In this document: in pieces, positions 1-8,195 of the stretch
How positions within the stretch are numbered: position 1 is the first letter of the stretch
Layout of the letters: each line of letters begins with the position of its first letter
Assembly (NCBI GenBank): GCA_050011095.1
Contig: JBEKJU010000053.1
Span: forward strand, 1-27,761
Direction of reading: 5' to 3'
From: JBEKJU01 sp050011095
GTDB lineage: Bacteria > Desulfobacterota > Syntrophorhabdia > Syntrophorhabdales > WCHB1-27
DNA: 27,761 nucleotides
Program-made: the position numbers and the translations under genes
Notes under the pieces: model-generated
Told to the model about the DNA's origin: nothing
The model's input: the letters and a program-made list of their open reading frames with translations, nothing else
The model's database searches: none

Positions 1-61
1 TCCTTGTGATCTGACCTATCTATATGGCCTCGCAACTATGAATGTTTTTTGGGCGTCGCCG

Positions 62-631
62 CTAGAACAGGTAAGCGTCATAAACGACGGCATTACCTAG
101 CCGCATTGCCATCCCAATGGCCATGGCTCGGTTCAACCAGGCATATTTTGGCGAACTGGTTTCAAACGTCATGTACAGGCGAAAATAATACAGGTTCCCG
201 TCGACAACCTCGCCCTTGCCCACCTTCGCCATAATGTCCGGAGGACCGTAACGGTATCCTTTGGTCTGGAGATAGACTAAAGCGCCGTCATTGGTCTGCA
301 GCAGGTAACGGGTATCGATGATCGCCAGACCATCTTTGGTGACAACCTGCCAGTCGGCGCCGTTATTCAGGATTTTGCCGGTGAATTTAGGGCCCTCGAA
401 CTTCCCTCCGGTGATGGGAATGATGCGGCGCTTACCAAGGTCCGACGTCTGGCCCAGCTCCCAGATGGGCGCGATTAAATCGACGGAAAAACGACCCAAG
501 TACTCCAGTTTTGGTTTCGGGGGCTCGAAGCCTTTGGTGTCGGCAACGGTGGTCCCGGCCGACTGAGCCTGGCACATTCCTGGTACCGCGATTGCCAGCG
601 CAACAAACAGAACAATGACCCACTTCCTCAT
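62..631 (-). CDS. secreted DUF3237 family protein
   Basis: A 189-residue protein with a clear Sec signal peptide (hydrophobic residues about 4-19, likely cleavage after CQA near residue 22). The mature part matches the DUF3237 (UPF0311) pattern as I know it: a GGKFEGPKFTGKIL-like strand near residues 73-87, then a DTRYLLQTNDGALVYLQTKG block and a GPPDI segment near the middle. These are small beta-barrel proteins; their biochemical role is not established. An AAGGAGG Shine-Dalgarno lies 7 nt before the ATG, so the start is secure. It stands alone; the upstream side runs into repeat copy 1 within about 80 bases. Export to the periplasm is inferred from the signal peptide. The family call is from motif recall only. 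Confidence 0.85.
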   Translation of the reverse strand: MRKWVIVLFVALAIAVPGMCQAQSAGTTVADTKGFEPPKPKLEYLGRFSVDLIAPIWELGQTSDLGKRRIIPITGGKFEGPKFTGKILNNGADWQVVTKDGLAIIDTRYLLQTNDGALVYLQTKGYRYGPPDIMAKVGKGEVVDGNLYYFRLYMTFETSSPKYAWLNRAMAIGMAMRLGNAVVYDAYLF

Positions 632-711
632 GCTAAGACCTCCTTAATGTGGTTTGCAGGAACATTTCTTGGTACTCTCCTGGTTTTCTTCCTCCTATGC
701 CTTTCCAGCAA

Positions 712-874
712 CAGCTTGCTGCAGGGAGAATCTTTTTCTGCTTCGCTCCGCCGGCAATTATTGGGACACCCACTTCGCGCGACCCACTGTGTGGGTACCC
801 CGCGGTCGCCCCCTCTGCGGGCAAAGCCCGCAGAGACTCCCTGCTCAAAGACTCGCTCCGCTCGTTGTCTTGGA
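712..874 (+). repeat. dispersed hairpin repeat, copy 1 (end-truncated)
   Basis: One of three copies of a hairpin-rich element (others at 10126-10340, reverse orientation, and 16675-16860). This copy has the central part including an internal hairpin (TCTGCGGGC...GCCCGCAGA) that copy 3 lacks. It lacks the outer arm of the left terminal hairpin and the whole right terminal hairpin (CCCTGCTGC...GCAGCAGGG). Identity to the other copies stops at about 874. Open frames across it repeat the same peptide in each copy and are judged non-coding. Confidence 0.9.
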
Positions 875-1452
875 AATAAATTTTTCTGGGCCTGAGTCTT
901 GCTTATTAGGTCAATCATATGTCTGCTGGAGAAGGCGCAATAAAACTGTCTGAGACCCGCTATTTTTCCGCCCCACCCTCGCAAGTGGTCTGGCCTTTTC
1001 AGAATGTATTATCATGTTATAGTGAGCATCACAGATATGTCAAGAAAATCGAGCAGTTCTTGAAAAAGAATTGCTCTCGCTTTCAGATGGAATTCTTCAC
1101 TCGCCTGAGAAACCCCATGCGGAGTATAAGGTGTATAAAAGTACGTACAACTTCCTGACGGAAAGCGCCGGCTGTATGCAGACAAATAACCACATTACGA
1201 GCGGCATTTGAGATTCCGCCACTTGAGATTCAAGGCTGCTCAAAATCTTGATCCTTTCCAAGGCCACAATGGACCCGGAAGTTTAGACGATATGGTAAAT
1301 TACACCCGAGTCTAACCTTGGGAGGATTTTGAGATGTATGGTCGGCAAGTCGGCTGAACAGTGGTGACTGTCCAGATGGGGTTTAGGTCTTGGCCATGAT
1401 ACCCCGACTTCCCTTTCCGCTCTGACCCCATCTCAGCCCCAGATAAACCTCC
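875..1452. other. gene-free stretch, possible coding scrap
   Basis: No gene with a convincing start or ribosome site is visible. One plus-strand frame from about 1023 to a TGA near 1211 reads as a plausible helical peptide (containing VLEKELLSLSDGILHSPEKP) but has no start codon; it may be the remnant of a gene I cannot identify. Confidence 0.3.
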
Positions 1453-1665
1453 TTACGCTCCTACCCGATAACCCAGCTCAACCAGGGTCCTACGAACTTC
1501 TTGAACATTCTGGGCAGTGTTTTCTCCCGCCTCTTTGAGCTCTTTTCCGATCTGAAGCATCGATATTGTTTTGGTTCCCTGTTCGTCGGCTATGGTTACC
1601 AGTTCCTCAACCACGTCCCAGATATCGAACATTTCATAACCTTCACTTTCATTTCTGACAAACAC
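1453..1665 (-). CDS. small helical protein of unknown function
   Basis: A 70-residue frame with GTG start at 1665; an ATG at codon 12 (MFDIWDVVEELVTIADEQG) is an equally possible start. It is acidic and predicted helical (VVEELVTIADEQG, LKEAGENTAQNVQEVRRTLVELGYRVG), with no cysteines, membrane segment or signal peptide. The composition looks like a real small soluble protein, perhaps a regulator or a DNA/protein-binding accessory, but I recognise no family. No strong Shine-Dalgarno is seen for either start. Its neighbour on the same strand is the phage-type metallopeptidase, whose stop lies about 180 bases upstream, so the two may be linked but need not be. Confidence 0.5.
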   Translation of the reverse strand: MFVRNESEGYEMFDIWDVVEELVTIADEQGTKTISMLQIGKELKEAGENTAQNVQEVRRTLVELGYRVGA

Positions 1666-1844
1666 GGTCTTTTTACGTCACAACAGTATAACCGTTCGAT
1701 CCCACCTCGCTATTAAGCGGTCCCTCGGGATACGTGGCTTATCGATATGTTGACCGTAAGACCCGTGTGGATAGGCGGGGGACAAGGATATTTATTGGTG
1801 ACCCCCGTCCCCGACAGGTGAAAAACGCCAGATGAGCCTATTTC

Positions 1845-2354
1845 CTATTCCTCGCGCCGCCCTTTCCGTTTCCCCCGCTTCTCCTTCGCCTCTTCCTTCT
1901 CCTGCTCGTACATGTCCGCCACCATGGTGCTCACCCTCTGGCGCCACTTGGGGTCATCCTGGTTCAGTTGTATCTCCTCGTAGAAATCGGCGACGGTGTG
2001 GTCTATCAGCTTGTAAGGATTATCCTCTGTCTCTATGTCGTAGAAGGTGTGGCGCAGCTCGTGGCGGAGCAGCCTCGTCCTGTCCCCGTCGCCGATTGCC
2101 TCCCACGCCTTCTTGTCGATGATGACGATGTAGTCGTATCCTTCCTCGGAGCTCGCGTCCTCCCGCGTAAAATGGCGAAGCAGGTCGTTAGGCTTCATGA
2201 TGGTGCCGAGCATCACCTGGCCGCCCGCCGCATGTTTTCTCGTGTCGAACAAGGCCGCGATCTTCGCGTTCTTCAGTCCGCCGAAATGGTCGGCGATCAC
2301 CTTGTCGAGCAGCCTTCTTACCTCATCCGTCGCTTCTTCGTACCTGAGTGGCAT
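1845..2354 (-). CDS. phage-type zinc metallopeptidase
   Basis: A 169-residue protein carrying a zinc-peptidase motif HELRHT at residues 98-103 (H98, E99, H102) and a downstream IDHTVADFYEEI segment (H119) that fits the third zinc ligand seen in the putative phage metallopeptidase family (PF18894-like). The N-terminal half holds a short AALFDTRK strand and an IMKPND segment typical of that group. The C-terminal tail from about residue 148 is very charged (Lys/Glu/Arg rich) and probably disordered. An AAGGAG lies about 10 nt before the ATG. Such proteins occur in prophages and integrated elements; their substrate is unknown to me. No other phage structural gene is visible nearby, so it may be a stranded cargo gene. 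Confidence 0.8.
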   Translation of the reverse strand: MPLRYEEATDEVRRLLDKVIADHFGGLKNAKIAALFDTRKHAAGGQVMLGTIMKPNDLLRHFTREDASSEEGYDYIVIIDKKAWEAIGDGDRTRLLRHELRHTFYDIETEDNPYKLIDHTVADFYEEIQLNQDDPKWRQRVSTMVADMYEQEKEEAKEKRGKRKGRREE

Positions 2355-2876
2355 TCTCTCTTATCTCCTTCGTGATCTTTTTGCCTAAAGAGGGCTTGCT
2401 GTCCTGTTGCCCCAAGTCCCCGTGAGGCAAATAACTATCATGTTCCGCCCCAAGAAGTCCACAAACGGATGGCAAGGTGGCCTTCCGACGGGTAGGTAGG
2501 ACGTTTCTGCCCATCTCCTTCCCCGCTTATAGAACCCGAACCGCTGCTTCAAGACGCACGACCCGGCGGGTAGCACTCTATTCTTCTTTCCATCCCCGGG
2601 CCCATCTCTTCCTTATCCGCACAGCCCGTGGTTTGCGGGGTTTTGCGGATTACATGCGGAAAGTGGTTACGACCGCAGCATGTGACGAAGCAAGCGCGGT
2701 CAATACGACAGGTAGGAAGGAAGGTTGTTATACCCGTCGCGTGAGACGACTGCGTGCACACGAGATACCACCGGGCCGAAGAAGCGCTGGCCCCTCGGCC
2801 GTAAGTGCCCTGCTGCCGGTGTTTCTTGACACGGCCACCCGGACCCCTTTACAATGAAAAAGGGGGGGGTAAAGCC
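2355..2876. other. intergenic region upstream of the MFS gene
   Basis: About 520 bases between divergent genes. Apart from the promoter at 2826-2855 I see no RNA gene, repeat or coding frame with support here. Confidence 0.5.
2826..2855 (+). promoter_or_regulatory. sigma70-type promoter of the MFS gene
   Basis: A perfect TTGACA (2826-2831) is followed by an 18-base spacer and TACAAT (2850-2855). Transcription should start near 2862, giving a leader of only about 15 bases that contains the purine-rich ribosome site (AAGGGGGGGG) just before the ATG at 2877. Confidence 0.75.
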
Positions 2877-4085
2877 ATGCACTATGCCTGGATCGTAGCG
2901 TTAACCGGTTGCCTCGTGACCATCCTTGCCCATGGGTTCGGCAGGATGTCCTACTCGGTGATCCTCCCGTCGATGAAGGATGGGCTCATGCTCAGCTACA
3001 CGCAACTGGGCTCTATCGCGATGGGCAACTTCATCGGCTACCTCTGCCTCGCCATCGTCGGCGGCTTTTTGGCCACCCGCTTCGGCGTGAGGAGGGTTGT
3101 CTTCGTGTCCCTCATCGTCATCGGCGTCAGTCTCTTTCTCACGGGACTCGCTAATTCCTTTCTCTTTGCCTTCTTCATGAGGTTGGTCACCGGTGCGGGA
3201 AATGGGGGCAGCTATGTGCCCATCATGGCACTGCCCGCAGCCTGGTTTGTCATGAAGAGGAGGGGTCTCGCAACGGGCATCGTGTCGGCTGGCATCGGTA
3301 CCGGCCTCTTCCTGTCCGGTGTCATGCTCCCGCCCGTTATCTCCGCCTTCGGCCGGCACGGCTGGAGATACGCATGGTTCATGCTCGGGATCATGGTCTT
3401 CGTGCTCGCCTTTGTATGCTTTGCCCTCCTCAGGGACAGCCCGAAGGAAAAGAACCTCCGCGTGTATGGAGGGGAAGGGCAGGACAGGTCAGGCCCAAGG
3501 GTTACGCTCTTCTCCGCCTTCAAGGACATTGTGGTCGAGCCGGAGATATGGAAGCTCGGGGGCGTATACTTCATGTACGGCTTTTCCTACATCATTTACC
3601 TCACCTTTTTTGTCGCTTATCTCACCAAGGAAATGCAGGTGCCCGCGGTTGCGGCGGGGAGAATATTCGGGGTCCTGGGTATCTTCAGCATTTTCTGTGG
3701 CGTCATATACGGCTGGGTGTCCGATATAGTGGGCAGGAGGTACGGGTCGATGATCGCCTATTTTACGCTCGCTCTCTCCTATCTCCTCTTCGCGTTCTGG
3801 AAAGATTACACGGGTTTTTACCTGTCTGCGGCAGTTTTCGGAATCGCGGCCTTTTCCATACCCGTCATAATGGCCGCTGCGGCCGGAGACGCGGTAGGCG
3901 GGAGACTGGCGCCCGCGGGCCTCGGCTTCATCACCCTTTTCTTCGGCATCGGGCAGGCCCTTGGACCCGTCATAGGCGGCTACATCAAGGACGCGACGGG
4001 CACGTTCACGTACGCCTTCCTCCTCTCAATGGCGGTCTCCTTCGCGGGCGGCGCCGGTTCCCTGATCCTTAAAAAAAGAGCGTAA
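2877..4085 (+). CDS. MFS transporter
   Basis: A 402-residue major facilitator with about 12 hydrophobic segments. The first helix runs straight from the start (MHYAWIVALTGCLVTILAHG), followed by GFGRMSYSVILPSMKDGL and, after helix 2, the MFS loop motif GGFLATRFGVRRV. The long, charged central loop (RDSPKEKN...GGEGQDRSG) separates the two six-helix halves, and a second-half copy of the loop motif (GWVSDIVGRRYGS) is present. It resembles YbfB/YjiJ-like and monocarboxylate/OFA-like transporters; the substrate cannot be read from sequence. The ATG at 2877 is chosen because it follows a strong purine tract and begins at helix 1; the upstream in-frame start at 2805 lies before the promoter. It is a single-gene unit. 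Confidence 0.9.
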   Translation: MHYAWIVALTGCLVTILAHGFGRMSYSVILPSMKDGLMLSYTQLGSIAMGNFIGYLCLAIVGGFLATRFGVRRVVFVSLIVIGVSLFLTGLANSFLFAFFMRLVTGAGNGGSYVPIMALPAAWFVMKRRGLATGIVSAGIGTGLFLSGVMLPPVISAFGRHGWRYAWFMLGIMVFVLAFVCFALLRDSPKEKNLRVYGGEGQDRSGPRVTLFSAFKDIVVEPEIWKLGGVYFMYGFSYIIYLTFFVAYLTKEMQVPAVAAGRIFGVLGIFSIFCGVIYGWVSDIVGRRYGSMIAYFTLALSYLLFAFWKDYTGFYLSAAVFGIAAFSIPVIMAAAAGDAVGGRLAPAGLGFITLFFGIGQALGPVIGGYIKDATGTFTYAFLLSMAVSFAGGAGSLILKKRA

Positions 4086-4344
4086 CGCTTTCCGGCACGC
4101 CCGACAACAGTCCGGATGATCAGGTTTGTGTTCGATGTCGATAAAATCGTCAACTGGGAGCCTACGTCTTTCACCGCGGCGCGGGACAGCACGGGTTCGA
4201 AGGCCGTGTTCGGGCTGGGCAGGAAGCCCGGGAAACACCTACGCCTCTATGTCCGCCCCAGCACGGGTCTCCGGGGGATCGGGCAGCCCAATATATACGA
4301 CTGGCCGTTGCGCGCCCGGGTCTCTACCTCTTCTGACACAGCAC

Positions 4345-5910
4345 TTAATCTCCGGTAATTCTTTTCCGGTAGACCATTTTGACCAATCCCCAGCGGACTT
4401 CCTCGTTCAGTTCGCTAAATCCCGGCATCATCGTTCCCGCATAGCCTCGGCTGATGACACGGAAGGTCCGGGCGGGCGTAAGGCTGTAGACCCGGAGGTC
4501 AGGGGGCGGGGGTTGGAATCCACCGGACAGGGGGGCGCCTCCACCATTCGCCCCATGACAGGCGGCGCAGGTCGTGCCGTAGGTCGCCTCCGCCTTTACG
4601 AGGGCCTGGGATGAAATCGGCTCGGGCAGTTCTCCTACTTTTTTGAAAACCTCATACTTCTCACCCAAATAGGTCATGAGGTCGTCCACCTGGTAACGAT
4701 CATAGACGGTGAAATAGCCCATGCCGGTGCCACGCACCCCGGAGAGGATAATGTGGTAGAGATACGGGCGTGTGGTCCTTATAGCCGCAAGGTCTTCCGC
4801 CGGGACGGCCAGGCTTCTCGCCTCGACGCCATTACCGTCCGCATGTTCACCGTGACAAAAGGCGCAGCTCTGCAAATAGATCGTTCCGGCGTTGTTGTAA
4901 GAAAACCCGAGGGAGGCACGATAAGCGCTGACGCCGCCCTTCACATAAGGTTGCAGTGCCTCGCCATATGTCCGGGCGTTCGCCGCAGCGATTCTTTCCA
5001 GCGGTACAAGCTGTTTATCTTGAAGCAACTGGCGGGTGAGGAGCATGGCGACGAAGACCAGCATTACGAGGGGAATGACGCTCGTGAGAGACAGGGGGGT
5101 ACTCCGGCGGAGGCCTCCGAAAATTACCCAGAGCAGGAGGGCAGCGCCCGCGACACCTGCTACCAGGACCGCCTGGATGATGGGGTCGGGCTTCACCAAT
5201 AAGGACGCATACAGGAGCAGGCCCAGGGGTAACTGGAGCAGGATTCCGGCGGACATCCAGGGCAGCAGCGACGCCCTTCCCGTGTCGGCTTTGGCGGTGA
5301 AGAAATAATGAAAACCGGCACCCACTACAAGGGAAGCCCCGAGAACGTGCAGGAACCGGAAGAGCCAGTGCCACGCTAGGGCACCGCTTAGCCGGAAGCC
5401 GTTTTTGGCCAGGGCCGGCCATTGCCCCGAGTTTTCCGCAACGATGACGACCGCCGCCAGGATGCCCGGCACCGAAAGGAGGGCGACCAGTGCCAGAAGG
5501 GCGATGGCCAAATGGCGCCGGCGGTGCGTTTCGATGCCGTGTCCCAGGATGTCGAAAGACAAAAAGGCGATGACGAGCAAGGCAATCAGGAGCAGCCAGT
5601 AGGGGGCCAGGAGGTTAACGGCCGGAAAAAAGCTCATGGCAAAGGTAACCTGCATGAGCAGCAGAGGGCCCACCCCCAGCACCACCGCCAGGCTCTTATG
5701 CGCCATGAACGTCCGGAGTATCCGCCGGTCAAGTAAAAGCTCCCTGGACTCGCGCCAATGAAAATCGACGAAGAAAAATACCGCCACGATGGCCGTCCCC
5801 AGGGTAATAAGGACAAAGAACAGGTGGAGGGCGAAGGCAAAGAACAGAAGGCCGTGCAGCCAGGCATCAGGCAGGGGTTTAGCCAGGAGGAGGTCGAAGA
5901 GTCTATTCAC
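4345..5910 (-). CDS. CydA-like membrane subunit with C-terminal diheme cytochrome c
   Basis: 521 residues: about eight membrane helices (residues ~15-330), then a periplasmic domain with two heme c motifs, CAFCH (349-353) and CAACH (448-452). Helix 1 (FALHLFFVLITLG, H29) resembles the CydA helix carrying the high-spin heme ligand, and WLFRFLHVLGASLVVGAGF resembles the CydA helix with His186. This suggests a bd-oxidase-superfamily subunit fused to cytochrome c. A met-proximal loop with MMPGF in the last domain can supply the sixth ligand. The GTG start at 5910 overlaps the stop of the upstream gene by 8 nt and follows GAAGG, so translation is probably coupled. No CydB is visible; this protein may play the A-prime role of a two-CydA complex. 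The alternative is a generic membrane-anchored cytochrome c. Confidence 0.75.
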   Translation of the reverse strand: MNRLFDLLLAKPLPDAWLHGLLFFAFALHLFFVLITLGTAIVAVFFFVDFHWRESRELLLDRRILRTFMAHKSLAVVLGVGPLLLMQVTFAMSFFPAVNLLAPYWLLLIALLVIAFLSFDILGHGIETHRRRHLAIALLALVALLSVPGILAAVVIVAENSGQWPALAKNGFRLSGALAWHWLFRFLHVLGASLVVGAGFHYFFTAKADTGRASLLPWMSAGILLQLPLGLLLYASLLVKPDPIIQAVLVAGVAGAALLLWVIFGGLRRSTPLSLTSVIPLVMLVFVAMLLTRQLLQDKQLVPLERIAAANARTYGEALQPYVKGGVSAYRASLGFSYNNAGTIYLQSCAFCHGEHADGNGVEARSLAVPAEDLAAIRTTRPYLYHIILSGVRGTGMGYFTVYDRYQVDDLMTYLGEKYEVFKKVGELPEPISSQALVKAEATYGTTCAACHGANGGGAPLSGGFQPPPPDLRVYSLTPARTFRVISRGYAGTMMPGFSELNEEVRWGLVKMVYRKRITGD

Positions 5911-7264
5911 GCGGGACCTTCTCTGCCAAGGGGGTGTAACGGGAAGGAGCGGCGAGGTCGATACGGTCTTGGGCCAGGCGGTAAAGGAACCTGGCCAAGA
6001 TACGGCGCTCGTCTTGCGTGCCGGAAAAGGGCGGCATAAAGGGTACCATCTCACCGATATGAGACAGATACACGAAGATGCCGTCTTCGGAGCGGTTTTT
6101 TACCCGGCTGCGGATGTCGTTGAGGCCGTCGATGGTATGGCAGGCGGAGCAATTCTGAGCCAGGAGAAAGGCGCCCTCGTTCTCGGGATCATCCCGCCCC
6201 AGCATATTGAACCAGTAGGCATTGGGCAGGAGGCCCTGCCGGTCCAGGAAAGGCTTCTCGGTTAGCAGGATATTTGTGGCGTAGAGATAGCCGGGGATCA
6301 GATAGGGGCCCCGGATGAATTCCCGGGTTCGTTCAAAGGCGAAGACAAAGGCCACCGAAAGGACCAGCGCCGGTATCACGAGGACCCGGACAGCGTCCCG
6401 GCGGCTCCGGGCCAACACTGCGCAAGCCGCCAAAAGCGCGAGCGCGACGGCGACTGCGACGAAAAGTATGGTGGGGTGTTGGGAGAGATGGGAAGTCAGG
6501 ATGCCATAAAGGATATGGGTCTTGTAGCGCGGGGGCACTACGGCATAATACCACCAGCCCAGAAAAGGGCTGGACAATGTCGCTATCAGGCAGATTGTTC
6601 CCAGAAGGCGACCCGCCTCCCGGCGGAACAGTAATTCCCGGTGGGTAAAGAGCAGGTAGGCCAGGGCAAAGAGCGACCCCACCATCAGGGCGATGGCCAG
6701 GCGAAGCAAGAGTTGCGGCAGGAAGGTGGGGTTGAAAAACGCGGATAACAGGCTTTGCTCCCAGGGCCAGCCGTCCGGAGTGAGCATGAAGCCCAGTATC
6801 CCGGTGATCAAGAAGGCGGAGCACAAGGCCGCGCAAATGTAGCACACACCCAGGTAAAGGTGCCGCTGCTTTCTGGCTCCGGTCCACTGGTCCCATGTAA
6901 AGTAGTAGACGAGGAGGATGATCAGCTCCGTCACAAAGACCAGCCATTCCGTGAACCAGGGCCAGTAGAACACCCGGAGGAGCGAGCCGGTGCCCCGGGG
7001 CGACAGGGCGGTCGTGGTGACCCAGATGCCGACGCCCGTGACAGCGCCCACCCCGGTGATAATGATGATGACCGCGAGCAGCAGCCCCCGGGCGAAGCGT
7101 TCCCATTCGGGATCCCGGTCCCGGAGGCCCCTGTACTCGCTCAGGACCACAACGGTCATGGCGCCGATAGCCAGACCGTGGCTGATGAGGACATGCACCA
7201 CGGCAACAATACCGACGGTCATGCCGTTACCCAGATAAGGTACCTGAAAGAGGGGAAATTCCAA
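5903..7264 (-). CDS. cytochrome bd-like (CydA-like) subunit with C-terminal cytochrome c
   Basis: 453 residues from a TTG start at 7264, chosen because GGGAG sits 7 nt upstream and the start lies 11 nt after the preceding stop; a longer frame would overlap that gene by 58 bases. About nine helices are followed by a periplasmic heme c motif CSACH (372-376) and an MVPFMPPF segment that can give the axial Met. Helix 1 has H24 and H29 (AVVHVLISHG). The stretch ITGVGAVTGVGIW...YWPWFTEWLVFVTE follows the CydA order. Where CydA has its quinol-site GRQPW, this protein reads PPRYKTHILYG, so the quinol site looks altered. This fits bd-superfamily members proposed to take electrons from c-hemes. Oxygen as the acceptor is inferred, not shown. 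Confidence 0.78.
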   Translation of the reverse strand: MEFPLFQVPYLGNGMTVGIVAVVHVLISHGLAIGAMTVVVLSEYRGLRDRDPEWERFARGLLLAVIIIITGVGAVTGVGIWVTTTALSPRGTGSLLRVFYWPWFTEWLVFVTELIILLVYYFTWDQWTGARKQRHLYLGVCYICAALCSAFLITGILGFMLTPDGWPWEQSLLSAFFNPTFLPQLLLRLAIALMVGSLFALAYLLFTHRELLFRREAGRLLGTICLIATLSSPFLGWWYYAVVPPRYKTHILYGILTSHLSQHPTILFVAVAVALALLAACAVLARSRRDAVRVLVIPALVLSVAFVFAFERTREFIRGPYLIPGYLYATNILLTEKPFLDRQGLLPNAYWFNMLGRDDPENEGAFLLAQNCSACHTIDGLNDIRSRVKNRSEDGIFVYLSHIGEMVPFMPPFSGTQDERRILARFLYRLAQDRIDLAAPSRYTPLAEKVPRE

Positions 7265-7275
7265 GGTCGCGCTCC

Positions 7276-8091
7276 CTACCGTCGCACGAGGTGCGGTCGT
7301 GCCTGGCCGGTCACAAAGGCCGCCACGTCCCACGCCTGGTCCTCCGTCAGGTCGGGGTCGCCGAAGGGCATGTTCAGGTGGGAGAAGGCGGAGAAGGTTT
7401 TCGGGTGGGAGGTGCCGGCCCCGTCGTTAAAGGAGTCGGGTCCCCACAGGGGCGGCGCGATCTTGGTACCCTGCCCGGTATTGCCGTGGCAGGCGGCGCA
7501 CTTTTGTTGAAAAACCAGCCTCCCCCTGGTTTTGTCCGGCCTTCCCGCCTCCCTCATGGGGCGTACCCCTAGCCAGTGGATATCGCCGTAAATGGGCAGC
7601 CCCCGGGATATCCACTGGTAGTAGGTCAGGATGGCGGCCATCTCCTTGCTATCGGCCGGAAGTGGTTTACCGTTCATACTCCGTTCGAAGCAGCTATTGG
7701 TACGGGTCATCAGGTCCGTGGCGTATTCCTCCCGGTTCCGGTACCTGGGATAGGTGGCCGCCACCCCTGCCAGAGACAGGCCGCCACCCCTACCGCCTTC
7801 GGTGATACCCCCCTTGAAGTGACAACTCACGCACCTCAGCTTGTTGCCCACATAGGCCGCCGCATATCTACGGGTGTCCATCATGATGTTATAGCCCAGA
7901 AGGACCGCCTCCCGGATTGATTCAGGGGCCTCCCTGGGTGAGGGTGGATTGTAGACTGCCTTGAGCGAGCCGGGGGGAGATGGCGACGCCGTGGTGGCAA
8001 CTCCCGGGGTCTCGGGAAAATACAGGAAATTACTGAAAATGAAAGCGAGGACGCCCCCGACCATGGCAAAACTCAACAAGATGACCAGCAA
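7276..8091 (-). CDS. tsdA: TsdA-like diheme cytochrome c (thiosulfate dehydrogenase family)
   Basis: 271 residues with an uncleaved-looking N-terminal membrane anchor (residues 1-24) and two heme motifs, CVSCH (87-91) and CAACH (198-202). Between them is the TsdA signature block: YPRYRNREEY, then NSCFERSMNG with Cys134 at the place where TsdA uses cysteine as an axial heme ligand, then DSKEMAAILTYYQW. M241 in NMPFGDPDLT fits the second heme's Met ligand. TsdA oxidises two thiosulfates to tetrathionate, or runs in reverse, in the periplasm. The start is a TTG with AGAAGG upstream; an upstream non-standard start cannot be excluded. It is the first gene of an operon with the two bd-like subunits, which suggests they accept its electrons. 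Symbol given for family, not proven activity. Confidence 0.78.
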   Translation of the reverse strand: MLVILLSFAMVGGVLAFIFSNFLYFPETPGVATTASPSPPGSLKAVYNPPSPREAPESIREAVLLGYNIMMDTRRYAAAYVGNKLRCVSCHFKGGITEGGRGGGLSLAGVAATYPRYRNREEYATDLMTRTNSCFERSMNGKPLPADSKEMAAILTYYQWISRGLPIYGDIHWLGVRPMREAGRPDKTRGRLVFQQKCAACHGNTGQGTKIAPPLWGPDSFNDGAGTSHPKTFSAFSHLNMPFGDPDLTEDQAWDVAAFVTGQARPHLVRR

Positions 8092-8195
8092 GAAAGCCGC
8101 CTTCTGATTCGCTATGATTACCCCCCTTCCGGTCTCATAAAAATATAGAGCATGACAGCGAAGGTTTCCATGGCAAGATCATGCCAATTTGTGTC

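Noticed and set aside
712..874. Open frames across the three hairpin repeats encoding the same peptide (for example GESFSASLRRQLLGHPL)
   Set aside because: The same peptide recurs in every copy because the DNA repeats, in both coding directions; hairpin-built DNA rather than a gene.
1690..1720. A GTTCGATCCCACC word resembling a tRNA T arm
   Set aside because: No acceptor, D or anticodon stem can be built around it.
3212..3574. Long antisense frames inside the MFS, bd-like and TolA-like genes
   Set aside because: They are by-products of GC-rich codons in the real genes, without ribosome sites or motifs.
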